Shown one piece after another: positions 38,014 to 49,343 of a stretch of 64,000 nucleotides of DNA. Source of the DNA: Lucifuga dentata (lineage: Eukaryota > Chordata > Actinopteri > Ophidiiformes > Bythitidae). Location of the stretch: positions 62,001-126,000 of the forward strand of contig VXCM01002523.1 of the NCBI GenBank assembly GCA_014773175.1, read 5' to 3'. The notes below the pieces were generated by a model. It ran no database searches. It saw only the letters and a program-made list of their open reading frames with translations, and was not told where the DNA came from. Within the stretch, counting starts at the first letter, position 1, and each line of letters begins with the position of its first letter. The translations under genes and the position numbers were made by a program.

Positions 38014-38590
38014 TTAAAGGATAATACCAGTGATTTTGCATGTGAGTCCAATATATACAACCCGTGTATTATGTTTCTGCAACCATTTCTCAAAATATTC
38101 TAGAATTTTTGTTTTCCTATCTTCCGGGCTGCCATTGTTTTCAGTTAATTCCAGTACACTATTAAAATCAAACTGTAGATTTGAAACACGCTTGAGATAA
38201 ATAATCCATCAGAGCAAACAAAAGTCTAGTGGTGCATTCAAGTGCTGTAGTACTGAAGAACTGAAAACAGGAAACATTTTCAGATCGCTCTGTGCTTTTT
38301 ATTGCACTCAAACGCTAAAACTACATAACTTTGAAAAAACCTGAATATACAGGTTTGTCTTGTTCGTGATGATGGATTACCTATCCCAAGAACGTTTCAA
38401 GTATCAATAAACTGATTTTAATAGTGTACCAGAATGAACTGAAACCAGTGGCGGTCTGGAAGGTAGGAAAAACTTTTTTAATTCACCGTTCCCGTAGTAT
38501 GCTTTGGGAAATGATTGTCAGTAACGTTACATGTATGAAAACTGAATATATTGGGCTCAAACATGCAAAGTGGCCGGTATGGTCCTTTAA
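38014..38590. mobile_element. TTAA element copy 10: chimeric fold-back
   Basis: The left arm (38014-38220) is subfamily A, + orientation. The right part (about 38290-38590) is subfamily B in - orientation and ends with the left arm inverted (GAACTGAAACCAGTGGCGGT...). The copy is thus two left arms facing each other, about 200 bp each, with no right arm. The junction segment (38222-38288) matches neither arm. Confidence 0.8.
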
Positions 38591-38929
38591 GTTGAGCAGC
38601 TGTCAGATAAAGCTTGGGCCAGTGGGGGGCAGCATGTAACATCAAGCCTGGGAGAGGCTGTTGGCCTCCTGACTGTATATAAAGACATAACATTGACTTT
38701 AGATTATTATTTTTTATGCTATTTTAGATGATTTAAACAGGGTGGATGATTTATCCTTTCCAGAAAAAGCAAGTGTAAAGGGAACCAGAGCTCACAGAGC
38801 AGCAAGGGAACAGGGAAACAGCTGAACAAGAAATGGGAGGATGATGGAGACAGAGAGAGAGAGAGAGAGAGCATTGCTCAGAGAGAGAGAGTGCATTGGG
38901 GGGGGACTGAGTGTGTGTGTGTATGTGTG
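38591..38929. other. intron with a GA/GT microsatellite
   Basis: (GA)n at 38851-38893, a G run and (GT)n at 38898-38931, just upstream of the exon C leader. Confidence 0.7.
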
Positions 38930-39097
38930 TGAGCAAAAGCCTATATGCAAACCATTCTCCTGCGAAGCGTGAGCCCTCTTCTTGGCTTTCCCTCGTTCGT
39001 CTTATCTGATCCCCTCTCGTCTCTCCGCCTCGTTCCCCTCGAAGCCTCGAAGCCTCGGTGCTACCGCGCGGTTCGGCTGGGCGGCTTTAGTGCAACC
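38930..39097 (+). promoter_or_regulatory. CpG-rich leader upstream of exon C
   Basis: This short stretch holds many CG dinucleotides (for example CTACCGCGCGGTTCGGCTGG near 39061-39080) in an otherwise CpG-poor, AT-rich region, and a GA/GT microsatellite lies directly 5' of it. It fits a CpG-type promoter or 5' UTR for isoform C. No TATA box or initiator is obvious. The open frame that reaches back to 38945 may be only leader sequence. Confidence 0.45.
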
Positions 39098-39196
39098 ATG
39101 TCTCCCATAGTCAAAAGCCCAGAGTGCACCCCACTGCTGTGCCACTGCAAAGTTGCCTGCACCAACAACTCTTTGTCGCTGATGTTTGGATGCAAG
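39098..39196 (+). CDS. dlg2: dlg2 alternative first coding exon C (CHCKVACTNN type, extended N-terminus)
   Basis: Frame +: ATG at 39098 (A at -3, good context) opens 33 codons, MSPIVKSPEC... through LLCHCKVACTNNSLSLMFGC-K, ending at the donor AAG|GTAGGT (39197) in phase 0. The last 19 residues match the mammalian PSD-93 isoform that starts MICHCKVACTNN. In that isoform the CHC cysteines are residues 3 and 5. Here the codon at the mammalian start is CTG (Leu), so the only nearby start is 12 codons upstream and CHC becomes residues 15 and 17. The frame stays open further up to another ATG at 38945, in poor context, which would add 51 residues. The 5' side is CpG-rich, fitting a promoter or 5' UTR. 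The role is membrane targeting of the scaffold by palmitoylation; whether the extended form is modified is open. Confidence 0.88.
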
Positions 39197-39222
39197 GTAG
39201 GTTCCGGTAGCTCTACTTGCTT

Positions 39223-39258
39223 TTTTTTTTTTTTTTTTTNTTTTTTTTTTTTTTTTTT
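39223..39258. repeat. T tract with assembly N
   Basis: About 35 T bases broken by N at 39240, 26 bp after the exon C donor. True length unknown. Confidence 0.9.
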
Positions 39259-39739
39259 GAGAAACAAGAGTGCCGTCAGATGCTCTTTTTTTGACTTGAG
39301 GGGATGATCTGTCAGTGCTGCTGTATTTTGTCATGTTGATGGCAACCAGTGTAACTATATGATACTAAGCTGATTTATGACAGAAGTATTTCTTCTTTAA
39401 GGTGGTATGAGCACAGAAGCAGCAGGGTGTTAATTTGAGTTTTTCAGCTGCAGTCCTTAAAGCAGCATGAATGCGTGCCAGGGCTTAATGAGGGCACATT
39501 CACACAAATGCTGGACTATTTCTGCATCCCGTACCGTCACCCTTCAGTCATGCTGTCAGCAGATCACCGTTAATCTTCCACATTTAATGTGAGTCAAACG
39601 CTCTTCCTCAAGCTCCTCTACCTCCTACTTTTTCTGTGATTTCTAGCACTGGTTTTTCAAAGTAGCATTTGTGGGGTTTTTTTAAAGGTCAGTAGGTCGA
39701 GCCTCAGAGCTGTTTGTTTATGTCAGGGATGAAGGGTCT

Positions 39740-40166
39740 GCTGTTCTTCAGCCTCTTTTAAAAAAGCCTAATCTTCACCCCTTCATTTTTAGGAACTATA
39801 GGCTGTTTTCTGAGCTGTCTTTTGTTGCCAAAATTTTAGAGAAAATAGTTGCTAAGCAGCTAACAGCTATCTGTAATAATTATAACATCTTTGACAAATT
39901 TCAGCCTGGTTTTCGTAAGGCACACTATACCAAAACGGCTCTTCTCAGAGTCATCAGTGGACTCAGTGGGTTCTTTTAAAAAGCAACTTAAGACCCATCT
40001 TTTTAAAATTAATTTTGGGTAGCTTGTTTTCTGTTGCATATTTTATTTATTTGTATAATTCTTAGGTAGCAAGCTGTTTTTAGTTGTATTTTGATGTTTG
40101 CTTTTTTTTATTGTGAAGCACTTTGTGTCATTTGCTCTTTGAAAGGTGCTATACAAATAAACTTTA
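39740..40166 (+). pseudogene. internally deleted L2-like LINE
   Basis: The + frame from 39789 encodes NYRLFSELSFVAKILEKIVA, then QLTAICNNYNIFDKFQPGFR and KAHYTKTALLRVIS. These are the N-terminal motifs of a CR1/L2-type reverse transcriptase. The frame then jumps (near 39964) directly to the C-terminus, SFKKQLKTHLFKINFG, stop, and the 3' UTR tail TGTGAAGCACTTTGTGTCAT ... ATACAAATAAACTTTACTTA. The catalytic palm is missing, so the copy is dead. Confidence 0.8.
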
Positions 40167-40439
40167 CTTATAGTGGTCAAGTAGTTTAGACAGTAGAGAA
40201 ACTACATCTTGGATGCAGCAGATTAAGAAAATAAAAGTTTTTTTTCCTTGTTTTTGTTTTCTTCATTGCATCAAACAACGCCAGTGAAGACAGTTTTGAT
40301 TCTGAAATTCTTTCAGTGCAGCATTGTGCGTTGCGTAAACTTTAAAGAAAGACAAGCGACATTTAATGAAAATGGTGCTCAGGTTTGTTTATTTTAAGGG
40401 CTCTGATAAGTTACCAGTCAACTATATTTCAAAAGCTTA

Positions 40440-40858
40440 CCGTATACTGTATACTCAAGTATAAGCCGACCCCCTGATGTTGTTCCATCAACTTATTTGT
40501 TTATCAAATTACCTGTTTTTATGGGTATTGTCATAGTATTCCTGTGATTTTCTGAAAATAATCCACGTACCGGTAAACATAATATTTGTTTCAGCAGCTG
40601 ATTCCATAACTGACCAATCACAACAGCATTTACTGGCTGCCGCAAAATGTGCTGGATAAGATGTTTTGTCAGGAAATATCTCATTCTAAGGTATGATTTA
40701 AACTCTTTTCCATGGGTAGTGGTAATGGGTAGTATTTCCACCCCTGGAAATTTCCTTCTCTGGATCAAATTTGAATTTCTCTTGTATAAGCCGACCCCCC
40801 GATTTGCGTTGTGAAATTTGGTAATAAAATCTCAGCTTATACTCAAGTATATACGATG
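40440..40858. mobile_element. MITE with TATACTCAAGTATAAGCCGA ends
   Basis: The left end has GTATACTCAAGTATAAGCCG then ACCCCCTGATG. The right end, in reverse complement, reads TCGTATATACTTGAGTATAA then GCTGA, with another GTATAAGCCGACCCCCC just inside. This is a teleost repeat type with imperfect terminal inverted repeats and no coding capacity. Confidence 0.65.
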
Positions 40859-42876
40859 AAAAAATTTACTGGTGAAGAGGAAGAGGTTTGGAAAACATTT
40901 AACAGGTTATATTACAGTTGTGAAGCTTTGATATTCAGTGATTAATGTACTCATGCTATGTTTGTACTTTAAATCATTTCAGCTTTATTCATTTTTTCAT
41001 ACTTTCTCCAAAAATCCCACCTACTACTACACACTACTTACTACTGTGGTAGTAGTTGTAGGTCATTCATGGAACATACATGTATGTACATGATATTTTC
41101 CTTTATGGTTAAACAGTGGTTTTCTGTTCATTGCTTAGTTTAAACCTGCTCATAATCTCCTATAATTTGAATCTGTTTAAATTTGTGCCTTGTCCAGCCA
41201 TAATAGAGCTTATTACTTTTCCTGCCACTAGCGAATTATTTATTGGAACAGAAACAGAACAATACAAGGCTAAATGGGTGTTGTTTGTATCATCTGTAAA
41301 GTGCTGTTTCTCCCCTTTTTTTTTTTCCTTGATTTTTAATATGTAGGAACACACGTCCGTCAGTTTGAGGAAGTAACTGGGATGTTCTGATTATTTAAGC
41401 TGCATGAAAGTGAATCTGTACACAGAATAAAGCTACTGTATTTATCAAGATGCTTCCTTTATGATAATGGCTTTGTCAGTAAGCAGCAAGTGTGTAAACA
41501 AATATTGTGTTTGTATTTTGTGTCAGCTTTTGAAGCAGTTTATGAATCTATTTTAAAATCTGCTCCAGGTCACTAGAGCTGAATATTTCTCTTATGTCAA
41601 CTATAAATGTTCATCAACTGCATTTGCATTTCTCTCCATCTTCAGGCATTTCTGGAATGGGAACCAGCAGTATACACACACACTTTTATTTACACAATAC
41701 CTAATAAAATCTAAGTTTGATTTGCAATTTTGCCCCGTAATATAAAGCTTAAACAAACTGAGATATCAAATTCCAAGACTTGGGACAATGAGCTTTCTAG
41801 ATCCTTGTAAATTTTGCTTCTTGCCTGAATTTGACCCTGACCTCCAACAGTTTTTTATGTTTAGATTTGGTTTAATAGGGTAAAAGCTCACTTCCATGGT
41901 CATGTCATCCCATAAGCAAAACTAAGACATTATTGTGCAGTAGCAAGACTCTGTGGTGAAAAATCCATTTCTTACTGTAAAGGAGCAAAGCATACTGAAG
42001 CTAAAAAAAAAAACAAATGACAATGGAAATGTGCGTGTTTGTAAAAGCAAGAAAATTAGAGGACAGGTGCTCCTTCGTTTTCCCAAAGCTCAGCTCTCCT
42101 TCCGTTTGCAGGAATTAGGACTGTAGCAGAGAGTCTTACTGTAGGTATATAAAGCCACAAAAAGAGGTCAGTGAACACAACCGCTAGGATATTCCACGCT
42201 AATTCTGCACAGAGGCTCTGAATCTGCCCGCGGCCATGCCACCCCACATTTCCATCTCATCTCGATTTGGCCGGTTGGACGGTAGTGAATGGCAGAGAGG
42301 AGGGATCCTCTTAGCGAGGCGTGACGAGGCCGCATGTGAGCGGCCGTGGTGTGCACGAGGCTCCAGCATATATTATAAACCCTCACAATTACATATAAAG
42401 GCAGAGCTGTGTTTGCTGTATTTCCTGTGTTTACGGTGCATTTACTTATTCATGTTGATCTGTGGAAAAAAAAAAAAGAAGTTTGCTTTAAAGCTGCTGA
42501 CTCAGAGTGGCAGTGACGAGTCGGTTGGTNGGAAAAAAAAAAAAGAAGTTTGCTTTAAAGCTGCTGACTCAGAGTGGCAGTGACGAGTCGGTTGGTGCAG
42601 AAAAGACGATGAATAATTTAAAATTAAATGCACATCAGCTTTGAATCAGTTATAAAGGAAAACAAGCACAATGAAGAGAGGCTTATTTGATTTCCTCAAA
42701 CAGCATTTTCAGTTCAGCTGATGTCCTATTTGGTGTGATCCAGATGTGTGAAAAATGAATGAGCATGCTGCTGGGAGAGCTGTATAAAAAACACGTATCT
42801 TGCAGTGATGATCTTCTCTTAAAACTGCTCAACTGGACTGTTTCTCCATCTGGACCAAGACAAACACACATATGAC
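40859..42876. other. intron with a GC-richer patch
   Basis: Mostly AT-rich. At 42195-42365 the sequence is CpG-richer, with an ATG at 42236 in good context (GCGGCCATGC), but no donor in a useful phase follows and the peptide is unfamiliar. N at 42530 separates two copies of about 66 bp. Confidence 0.5.
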
Positions 42877-43222
42877 TTGAAGGACTATCCTGGCAATTTT
42901 TCATGTTAAAGCTAAATAAACACAACCTGCATATACGTTACGTTGCTGACAATTTCCAAAACATAAAATCGTATTTTAGTTTTCCTGTTATTTTGCCAAA
43001 TCCCCTAATCTTCCAACATCAAATGTTCAGGTGATACACCCACCTTAAAATTCAATGTTTTGCCTGCTAATACTTATGTCTGAATATAGAAGGGATGGTT
43101 TGTAATTTCTCTGTAAAAGCTGTCTTCTCATGGAACTATATTCCCTGGCGGAGACATACGTTGTCTTTCATGCAACTCCATGCCCATTTAAGTAAAGCTA
43201 CTTCAACAAAAAACTTATTAGA
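42877..43222 (-). mobile_element. TTAA element copy 11 (subfamily A, - orientation), truncated
   Basis: Begins TTGAAGGACTATCCTGGCAA. The right-arm block is intact through AAGTAAAGCTACTTCAACAA, after which the left arm is absent. Confidence 0.75.
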
Positions 43223-43639
43223 CATAGAGCCATATTCATAAAGCTGAGTGCATGACTTAACGTGTCGTTATGGACAAATGTCCTCACGCACCCACATTCC
43301 CTCAGTCATAAACATTGGTTACCAGCGTCTTTTAGCGTTTGCCTTGAAAAAGGCGTTACTGCGGTATTTCCTTTTTTACATGTAGGGGAAGCGGTTCATT
43401 AAACTCACCGTCACATAAAAACTAAGACATGTTTCAATGGTAAATTTCAGGAGAATTGAATCTGGATGATGTTTTAAACTTTATTTGCCTGTTATTGATC
43501 AATAAGACCATTGTTACATGATAAATAAGCCCATTTAGCTAATCGGTCGGCTTATTTAAATAATGAGTTTTGATCCAATCTGTCACACAGTCTCCTAGCA
43601 CTCAGTATTCTCATCTGCTCTGCTGTGCATGGCTGTTTG

Positions 43640-43679
<40 letters not shown>

Positions 43680-45273
43680 CGATCACACACTACAGAGGTT
43701 AAATGTGTGTTTATCTGTTAACGTAATGTCATCCTTCTGAAAATGTGGAGCTCATAAGCAGAATTCATGTTTGCTTTGCCAATTTCACGTGTCAGTGATG
43801 CTTTGGCACCAGATGAAGCAGTATAAAGTTTGGCTCGTGAATCTGAAGCAGCTCATTAACTTGCCGATCTTCATTAGGTTTTATCTGTAACACACCTTAC
43901 AACAGCGCTACCTTAATGGGATGCCCATGCGCCGAGTAATGTAAGGGAATCTTTACAAACAAGCTTCAATTATATTTCAAAAATGTTCCTTTCAGAGTAA
44001 TTGCGTATTTCCCAAAAACCAGGATATGGACTTATTCTGGCTTCTGAACTCAAGATGAGATGTGGACATACATACACAAACACAAAAACAGGATACTCCA
44101 AAAAAAATTCATAACCAGGATACGAATGTATGTAAATGTACTCAGTGTTAGATTCTGCAGCGTTTTCAGTTTGGAATAATCTACCCAAATATTTAATACA
44201 GTTGGTCACCAATAAACGTTGTGCCTCTGTGGCTGGTGCTTGGCTAAATTCAGTGATCTACTGAATCTTGAATGATATTTGGCCCAAATTATGCCTGCTT
44301 TTCACGTCAAACTATACAATTTAGAATCTGCAAATTTATAAACCTTTAAAAAATAATAATAATTGTACTTTTTTCTGTCCTGTTCCCTAACTCAGAAGCA
44401 TTATCAAATTAGCTAATACACAAACTCCTTAACCATTTTATGCTAATTCTTTATTCTTGGATAGTTGGTTGACCTCCAAAACATTACTGTTTTGAATTCA
44501 CTTAGCAGCTTGCTTTTTTTTTTTTTTTTTTANTTTTTTTTTTTTTTTTTTAATTAATTTTTTTTATCAGGGTTAATTGGGATCAGTCTTTATTTGCTGA
44601 AAGTAAAAGAGGCAGTCTCGCTCAAATCGGAGGTTTTGTAGCTTGAGAATTGAAACACTTTTGATAAAAGTCTTGTGGTGTTTTTGTCTGATACGTCTCT
44701 TTGTTGCACAGTGGTCAGATTTCTACTTCCATCTCCCAGCCTTTGTCTCTCCCTGAAGCATTAGTCACTCGTCATTAAAGTGCACATCATTTCTTTAAGC
44801 TCCTCCGCTACGTTCGCTCATCATGCCTCAGTGGCATGTTTACCGCTCCGCACCACAAATTGCAAAAGTAGCTCGAGGGAGGCAGGATGACGCCTTTAAA
44901 TCCAGGATGGTTTGATTGTCCAACCGTAACCTCAAGTTTTGTTTTTTTTTTATTTTGTATATGGTGTTTATTTATTTTTTCCAAAGGTCAAACATGTCTT
45001 TCACTTTAACTGACTGTATATCTTTCAAGATTGTAGTAGTTACAGCTGCTAGTGATACAGTTCCTGTGGTCTGATTTAAAAATTAATTCCACAGATACCA
45101 CACAAAAATAATTATATAAATTCAGCTGTCAAGAAAAAAAAAAAATACCGTGCACCATCCTAAGCATGTTTTTGAGAGNTATAAATTCAGCTGTCAAGAA
45201 AAAAAAAAAATACCGTGCACCATCCTAAGCATGTTTTTGAGAGCTTTAAAAGAGAAATATTTAGATTTCCATG
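43223..45273. other. intron with CA and T tracts
   Basis: (CA)n at 43645-43678; T tract with N at 44514-44551; N at 45179 separating two copies of about 64 bp. No gene seen. Confidence 0.55.
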
Positions 45274-45642
45274 TTAAAGGACCACACTGGTGATTTTGCA
45301 TATTTTAGCTCAATAAACACAACCTGACACATTACATTACTGCCAACCACTTTCCAAAACTTGCAACTGTCAAAACTTACCATTTTGGTTGCTGCTTCTT
45401 TAAGGCCAACCCCCCAAAAAGCTTGCTGTGTTCTGATTGGCTATTGGCTGAGGCAGCATCCCCCACAGACAGCAAAACATACATACAGATCTGACTCATC
45501 TCCAGCACTGTGGCAACTATTTTTCATCCAAAAAGTATTTAGCACAGCAACAGAAAATGTTTCATTGTTATATATTTCACTGTAACTGATCTCAGCCCAA
45601 TACATCTGAGAAAAACACACTTCAAGCAATATAGTCCTTTAT
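45274..45642. mobile_element. TTAA element copy 12, ends only, divergent interior
   Basis: TTAAAGGACCACACTGGTGA and the next 70 bases match the element terminus. GCAATATAGTCCTTTA at 45627-45642 is a possible far end. The interior (TTCTGATTGGCTATTGGCTG...) is unrelated and may be a second insertion. Confidence 0.5.
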
Positions 45643-45910
45643 AGTAAACTTTGCAAATGCTAATTAAATGTTTATTGTTAGCTGTTATGTAAATAGGTTT
45701 TCAGGCTTCATGCATAGCTAACCACATGCTAATGGCGTTCAGCTTTTCTCTAGTATGGTTGTATAAGTACAGGAGGTTTCACTCGGGGCTTCATCGCTGC
45801 TCCTCGTGTATTGCAGGTCACTGGGCTTCTCTCAGGCTTGGGGTCAAATGGCCGTGGATTACTTCTATAGTCGATATGCTCTCTAGTTGTGTAATCTGAG
45901 TTTTCCTTTA

Positions 45911-46096
45911 TACACTGCCCTCCACAAATACTGGCATTCTTGGTAAATAAAAGGAGACCTGGTGGTATCTGATTGTAGTTTTGGAGACTTTCTGACCCCA
46001 AAACCCAGCTAACGTCTGCAATTCTCCAGCTGTGATCACTGGACATTCTTTGTCCGCTGGAACCATCATCCTCACTGTGTGTGGAGTCAATACACA

Positions 46097-46146
<50 letters not shown>

Positions 46147-46338
46147 CTTCCAGGCCCATTGAGAAAAATATTTCTTTCATGATAAGAATTTATTTTTCTT
46201 TCAATTACTCCACTTTTAAAGGGTATATTTTTGTGTATATTTTGAATGAAAGCTAAAGAGGATAAACAAAGACATTTATTTTCAAATCTCATTTTGCTTT
46301 TATTTATCAAATTGCCAATATATGTGGATGGCACTGTA
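45911..46338. mobile_element. Tc1-type non-autonomous element
   Basis: Left end TACACTGCCCTCCACAAATA and right end, reverse complemented, TACAGTGCCATCCACATATA, each followed by TTGGCA/CTGGCA. TA at each end fits a Tc1/mariner target. It encloses a (CA)n tract (46096-46142); only a trace of transposase-like frame remains. Confidence 0.75.
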
Positions 46339-47861
46339 CTAATTACTGGAATTTATTATGGTCAGATGTAACTCCAAAGCAGTTTCTTTATTTGAAAGTG
46401 AATATGAATGCATGGATGTTGGACTTTTAACCCACAATGCAATCATTTGTGCCAAACTCAAACAATGTCTGGCATATAACTTTGCATAAATGTATGCTTC
46501 TTTTGTCCAGCTCATTTAGCCCCCTGGAGTTTCAAGTCGTTTATGAAATTTTAATTTTTACTGAATTTAACTTTCATTTGTGACCTAAAAAGCTGCTCTG
46601 TTTAAAAAAAAAAAAAAAAAAAATAGGTCCTTTAATAAGCCAATTAATAAGCCAATTTTTGGCTTGTGATAATCTGCACATTCCTGCCAAGCCTGCTAAG
46701 TTTCTACTTGAAAATTCTAGATTGTAGAGAAATGTGTCTGACTCGGTGACAACGGAAGCTCTGAAACGATTATGGCGAGTCATGAGAAAATGCTCGTTTT
46801 ATATTTCACTATTCCTTTAAATGCTCACGAAGCAAAGATGAGCGTGATTTCACGTTGCTTGTAGTTTCTATATTTAGAGCCATTTCTCTCTCACATTAAT
46901 TTTGCTTTGCTAAGCCACACGGCAGTCGTAGCTGCAGACACCTGCCTCCATCCCCTATAGCGACACCCTGGTGGAGGTGACATCTGCGTTTGCACCCGGA
47001 GCAAACCCATACTCCTCCTGCCCTCTGCGAGTCCTCAACAATGCAAAGGGAGGCTAAGAGACAAGTTTGCAGTGTGTGTGTGTGTATGTGTGTGTATCCT
47101 TATGAGAATCAGTTCATCTTTTAGAGATTCAGAGTGAGGACATTTTATTTTGCTAGGGTTTTTGTTGAAGTGAATATTGTCATTGCAACGAAACTTGCAA
47201 TTGACGCCTGTAGAAATGCATTCAAGACAGACCCACAGGACCTGAGCTGCCCTGAAAGCTTCGTTTATGATTATTTTTTTTTTTTTTTTANTTTTTTTTT
47301 TTTTTTAACTTCTGTAACAGGTTTGCATCAACATATATAACACATTTGAGTTTACACACCCACACACACTCACCAGGTACGAGGCTAGTGAGTGAGTGAG
47401 TGCTTCGCAGACAATGGGTGTTGTTAGCACAGGCCTGATGACGCAGCTGACCAATCAGAGATAGTGTTTCAGGAGAGAGACAGGTCCTTTAATGGCCCGT
47501 TTTCACTCAGTGTGCAGAGCAGTGCTGCAGCAACGAGGTTCGCAGTGGACCAATGTGTTTTTTGCACATTAAGGCATTGCAAAATAAATCCCTAAATGAA
47601 AATAAGAACATGGAAATCTCTACAACAGGTCTCCTTTTAAGTCAGGTGTGTAAAAGTGATGGTTGATGTTGAGTGTGTAGTTTGGTGAGTAAATGCACAA
47701 ACATGAGTAGCTGTACTATGTGTATTTTTGTAGATATGAGTTACAAGAAAGGTGTTACTAAAAAATGTATCTCTACATCACCTCTACAACTTACCTGTAA
47801 AATTTAGGAATATTTCTATCTATTTCTATCCAAAAAGGAATTGATGGGACCTGAAAGGACT
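46339..47861. other. intron, nothing recognised beyond homopolymers
   Basis: A tract at 46604-46623, GT run at 47072-47094, T tract with N at 47274-47306 (N at 47291). No gene seen. Confidence 0.55.
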
Positions 47862-48469
47862 TTAAAGGACCATACCAGCGATTGTTAATGTTTGAGCCCA
47901 ATATATACAACCTGCACACATGTTACGCTACTGACAACCAATTTCTAAAACTTAAAACCATATTTTAGTTTTCCTTTTATTTTTTTCAGATCTCCTATTG
48001 TTTCAGGTGATACATCCACCTTAAAATTCAATGTTTCACCTTCTAACACTTATACACAATTGTAGAAGGGACGGTCATTTTAATTTCTCGGTAAAAACCA
48101 TCTTCTCCTAGGACTATATTCCTTGGCGGAGACATACATTGTTGTCCGTGTAGCTCTGGTTGGATTGGTTAAATAAAGTTACTTTAACAAAAAAAAAAAA
48201 AAAAAAANAAAAAAAAAAAAAAAAAAATCTAATACACGTGTTGTTTGCTGTGATAATTATGTATCTCAAGCACGTTTCAAGTCTCTACAAGTTGATTTTA
48301 ATAGCGTGCTGGAATGAAGTGAGCCAATGGCAGTCTGGAAGGTAGGAAAAACAATGCTGAAATTTACCACTAAAGTAGCATATTGGGAAATGGTTGTCAG
48401 TAACGTAACATGTTTGCAGATTGTACGTGTTGGGCTCAAACATGCACAAACGCCGGTGTGGTCCTTTAA
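47862..48469 (-). mobile_element. TTAA element copy 13 (subfamily A, - orientation)
   Basis: TTAAAGGACCATACCAGCGA at the left and ACGCCGGTGTGGTCCTTTAA at the right. An A tract with N (48189-48227) occupies the same internal site as the T tract of copy 5. Confidence 0.85.
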
Positions 48470-49302
48470 TGTACATTAGAAACACCAGTGGTCATGAATC
48501 TAGAATCGTCTCTCCACTGCATCAGAAAAACAGGGGAAATACTTTTGTGTACTTGTTATCAGGTGTCTATACACAAACTTTTCTAAACTTGGGGAAAGGC
48601 TGAAGGTGAGACAGATGGATTTATTGACAGCAGCTAACAAAGAGGAACTCATTCTTCTTCCTGCTGCACCCAAATCGCCCTGTCATCAGGCGGAAAGACC
48701 TCTCACCGCCATATCTCTCGCCATCCACTGATTAGTCTAATCACATTGGATGGCAGTAATTAGAGCGCACAAAAAAAGCTGTCTCACTCGCTTCAATGGA
48801 GGTCCCACCTGTGGAGCTCCCCCCCGAAATAGCACGAGCACAAAGGAAGTTGAGCACATTTTGCATGCGCGCTGTGCATGCCGCTGCTCGTGCTTCATTC
48901 TCCTCCATTCATCTTGTCAAAGAATGAATAAAGCTGTCGACACCAGTGTTATGTTATTAAGGTTTTGATCTGTGAATAGATTTTTTTTATTTTTTTTATT
49001 CTTTTTTTTTAGTTTCACATGTCACAGGATTTAAGATGGAGGCATGTGTGTGCGTGCGTGCGTGTGTGTGTGTGTGTGTGTGTGAAATGAGTGGGAAGAG
49101 ACATGGAAGGTCAGTCTCATACACCCTACATCCTACTTTTGGATGCTGATGTCCAGCAATTAAAGGGGTGTCAGTTATGGATATTTTCTTTTCTTTTCTT
49201 TTCTTTATTTATTTATTTTTAAGGCATGAGGGTTGCTAATCTGGTTGATTGCTTTTTGTTTAACTCCCTCTCTTTTGTTCTCCTAAGAATTTCACCACAA
49301 AA

Positions 49303-49303
<1 letters not shown>
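48470..49303. other. intron, part conserved-looking
   Basis: About 48600-48960 is unique and includes GATGGCAGTAATTAGAGCGC and a CATGCGCGCTGTGCATGC near-palindrome. GT-rich run at 49046-49084. No gene seen. Confidence 0.4.

Positions 49304-49339
<36 letters not shown>

Positions 49340-49343
<4 letters not shown>

Noticed and set aside
42236..42480. Another dlg2 first exon starting at the ATG in good context
   Set aside because: No donor in phase 0, no cysteine pair near the start and no similarity to a known N-terminus; the frame runs into A-rich sequence and an assembly duplication.
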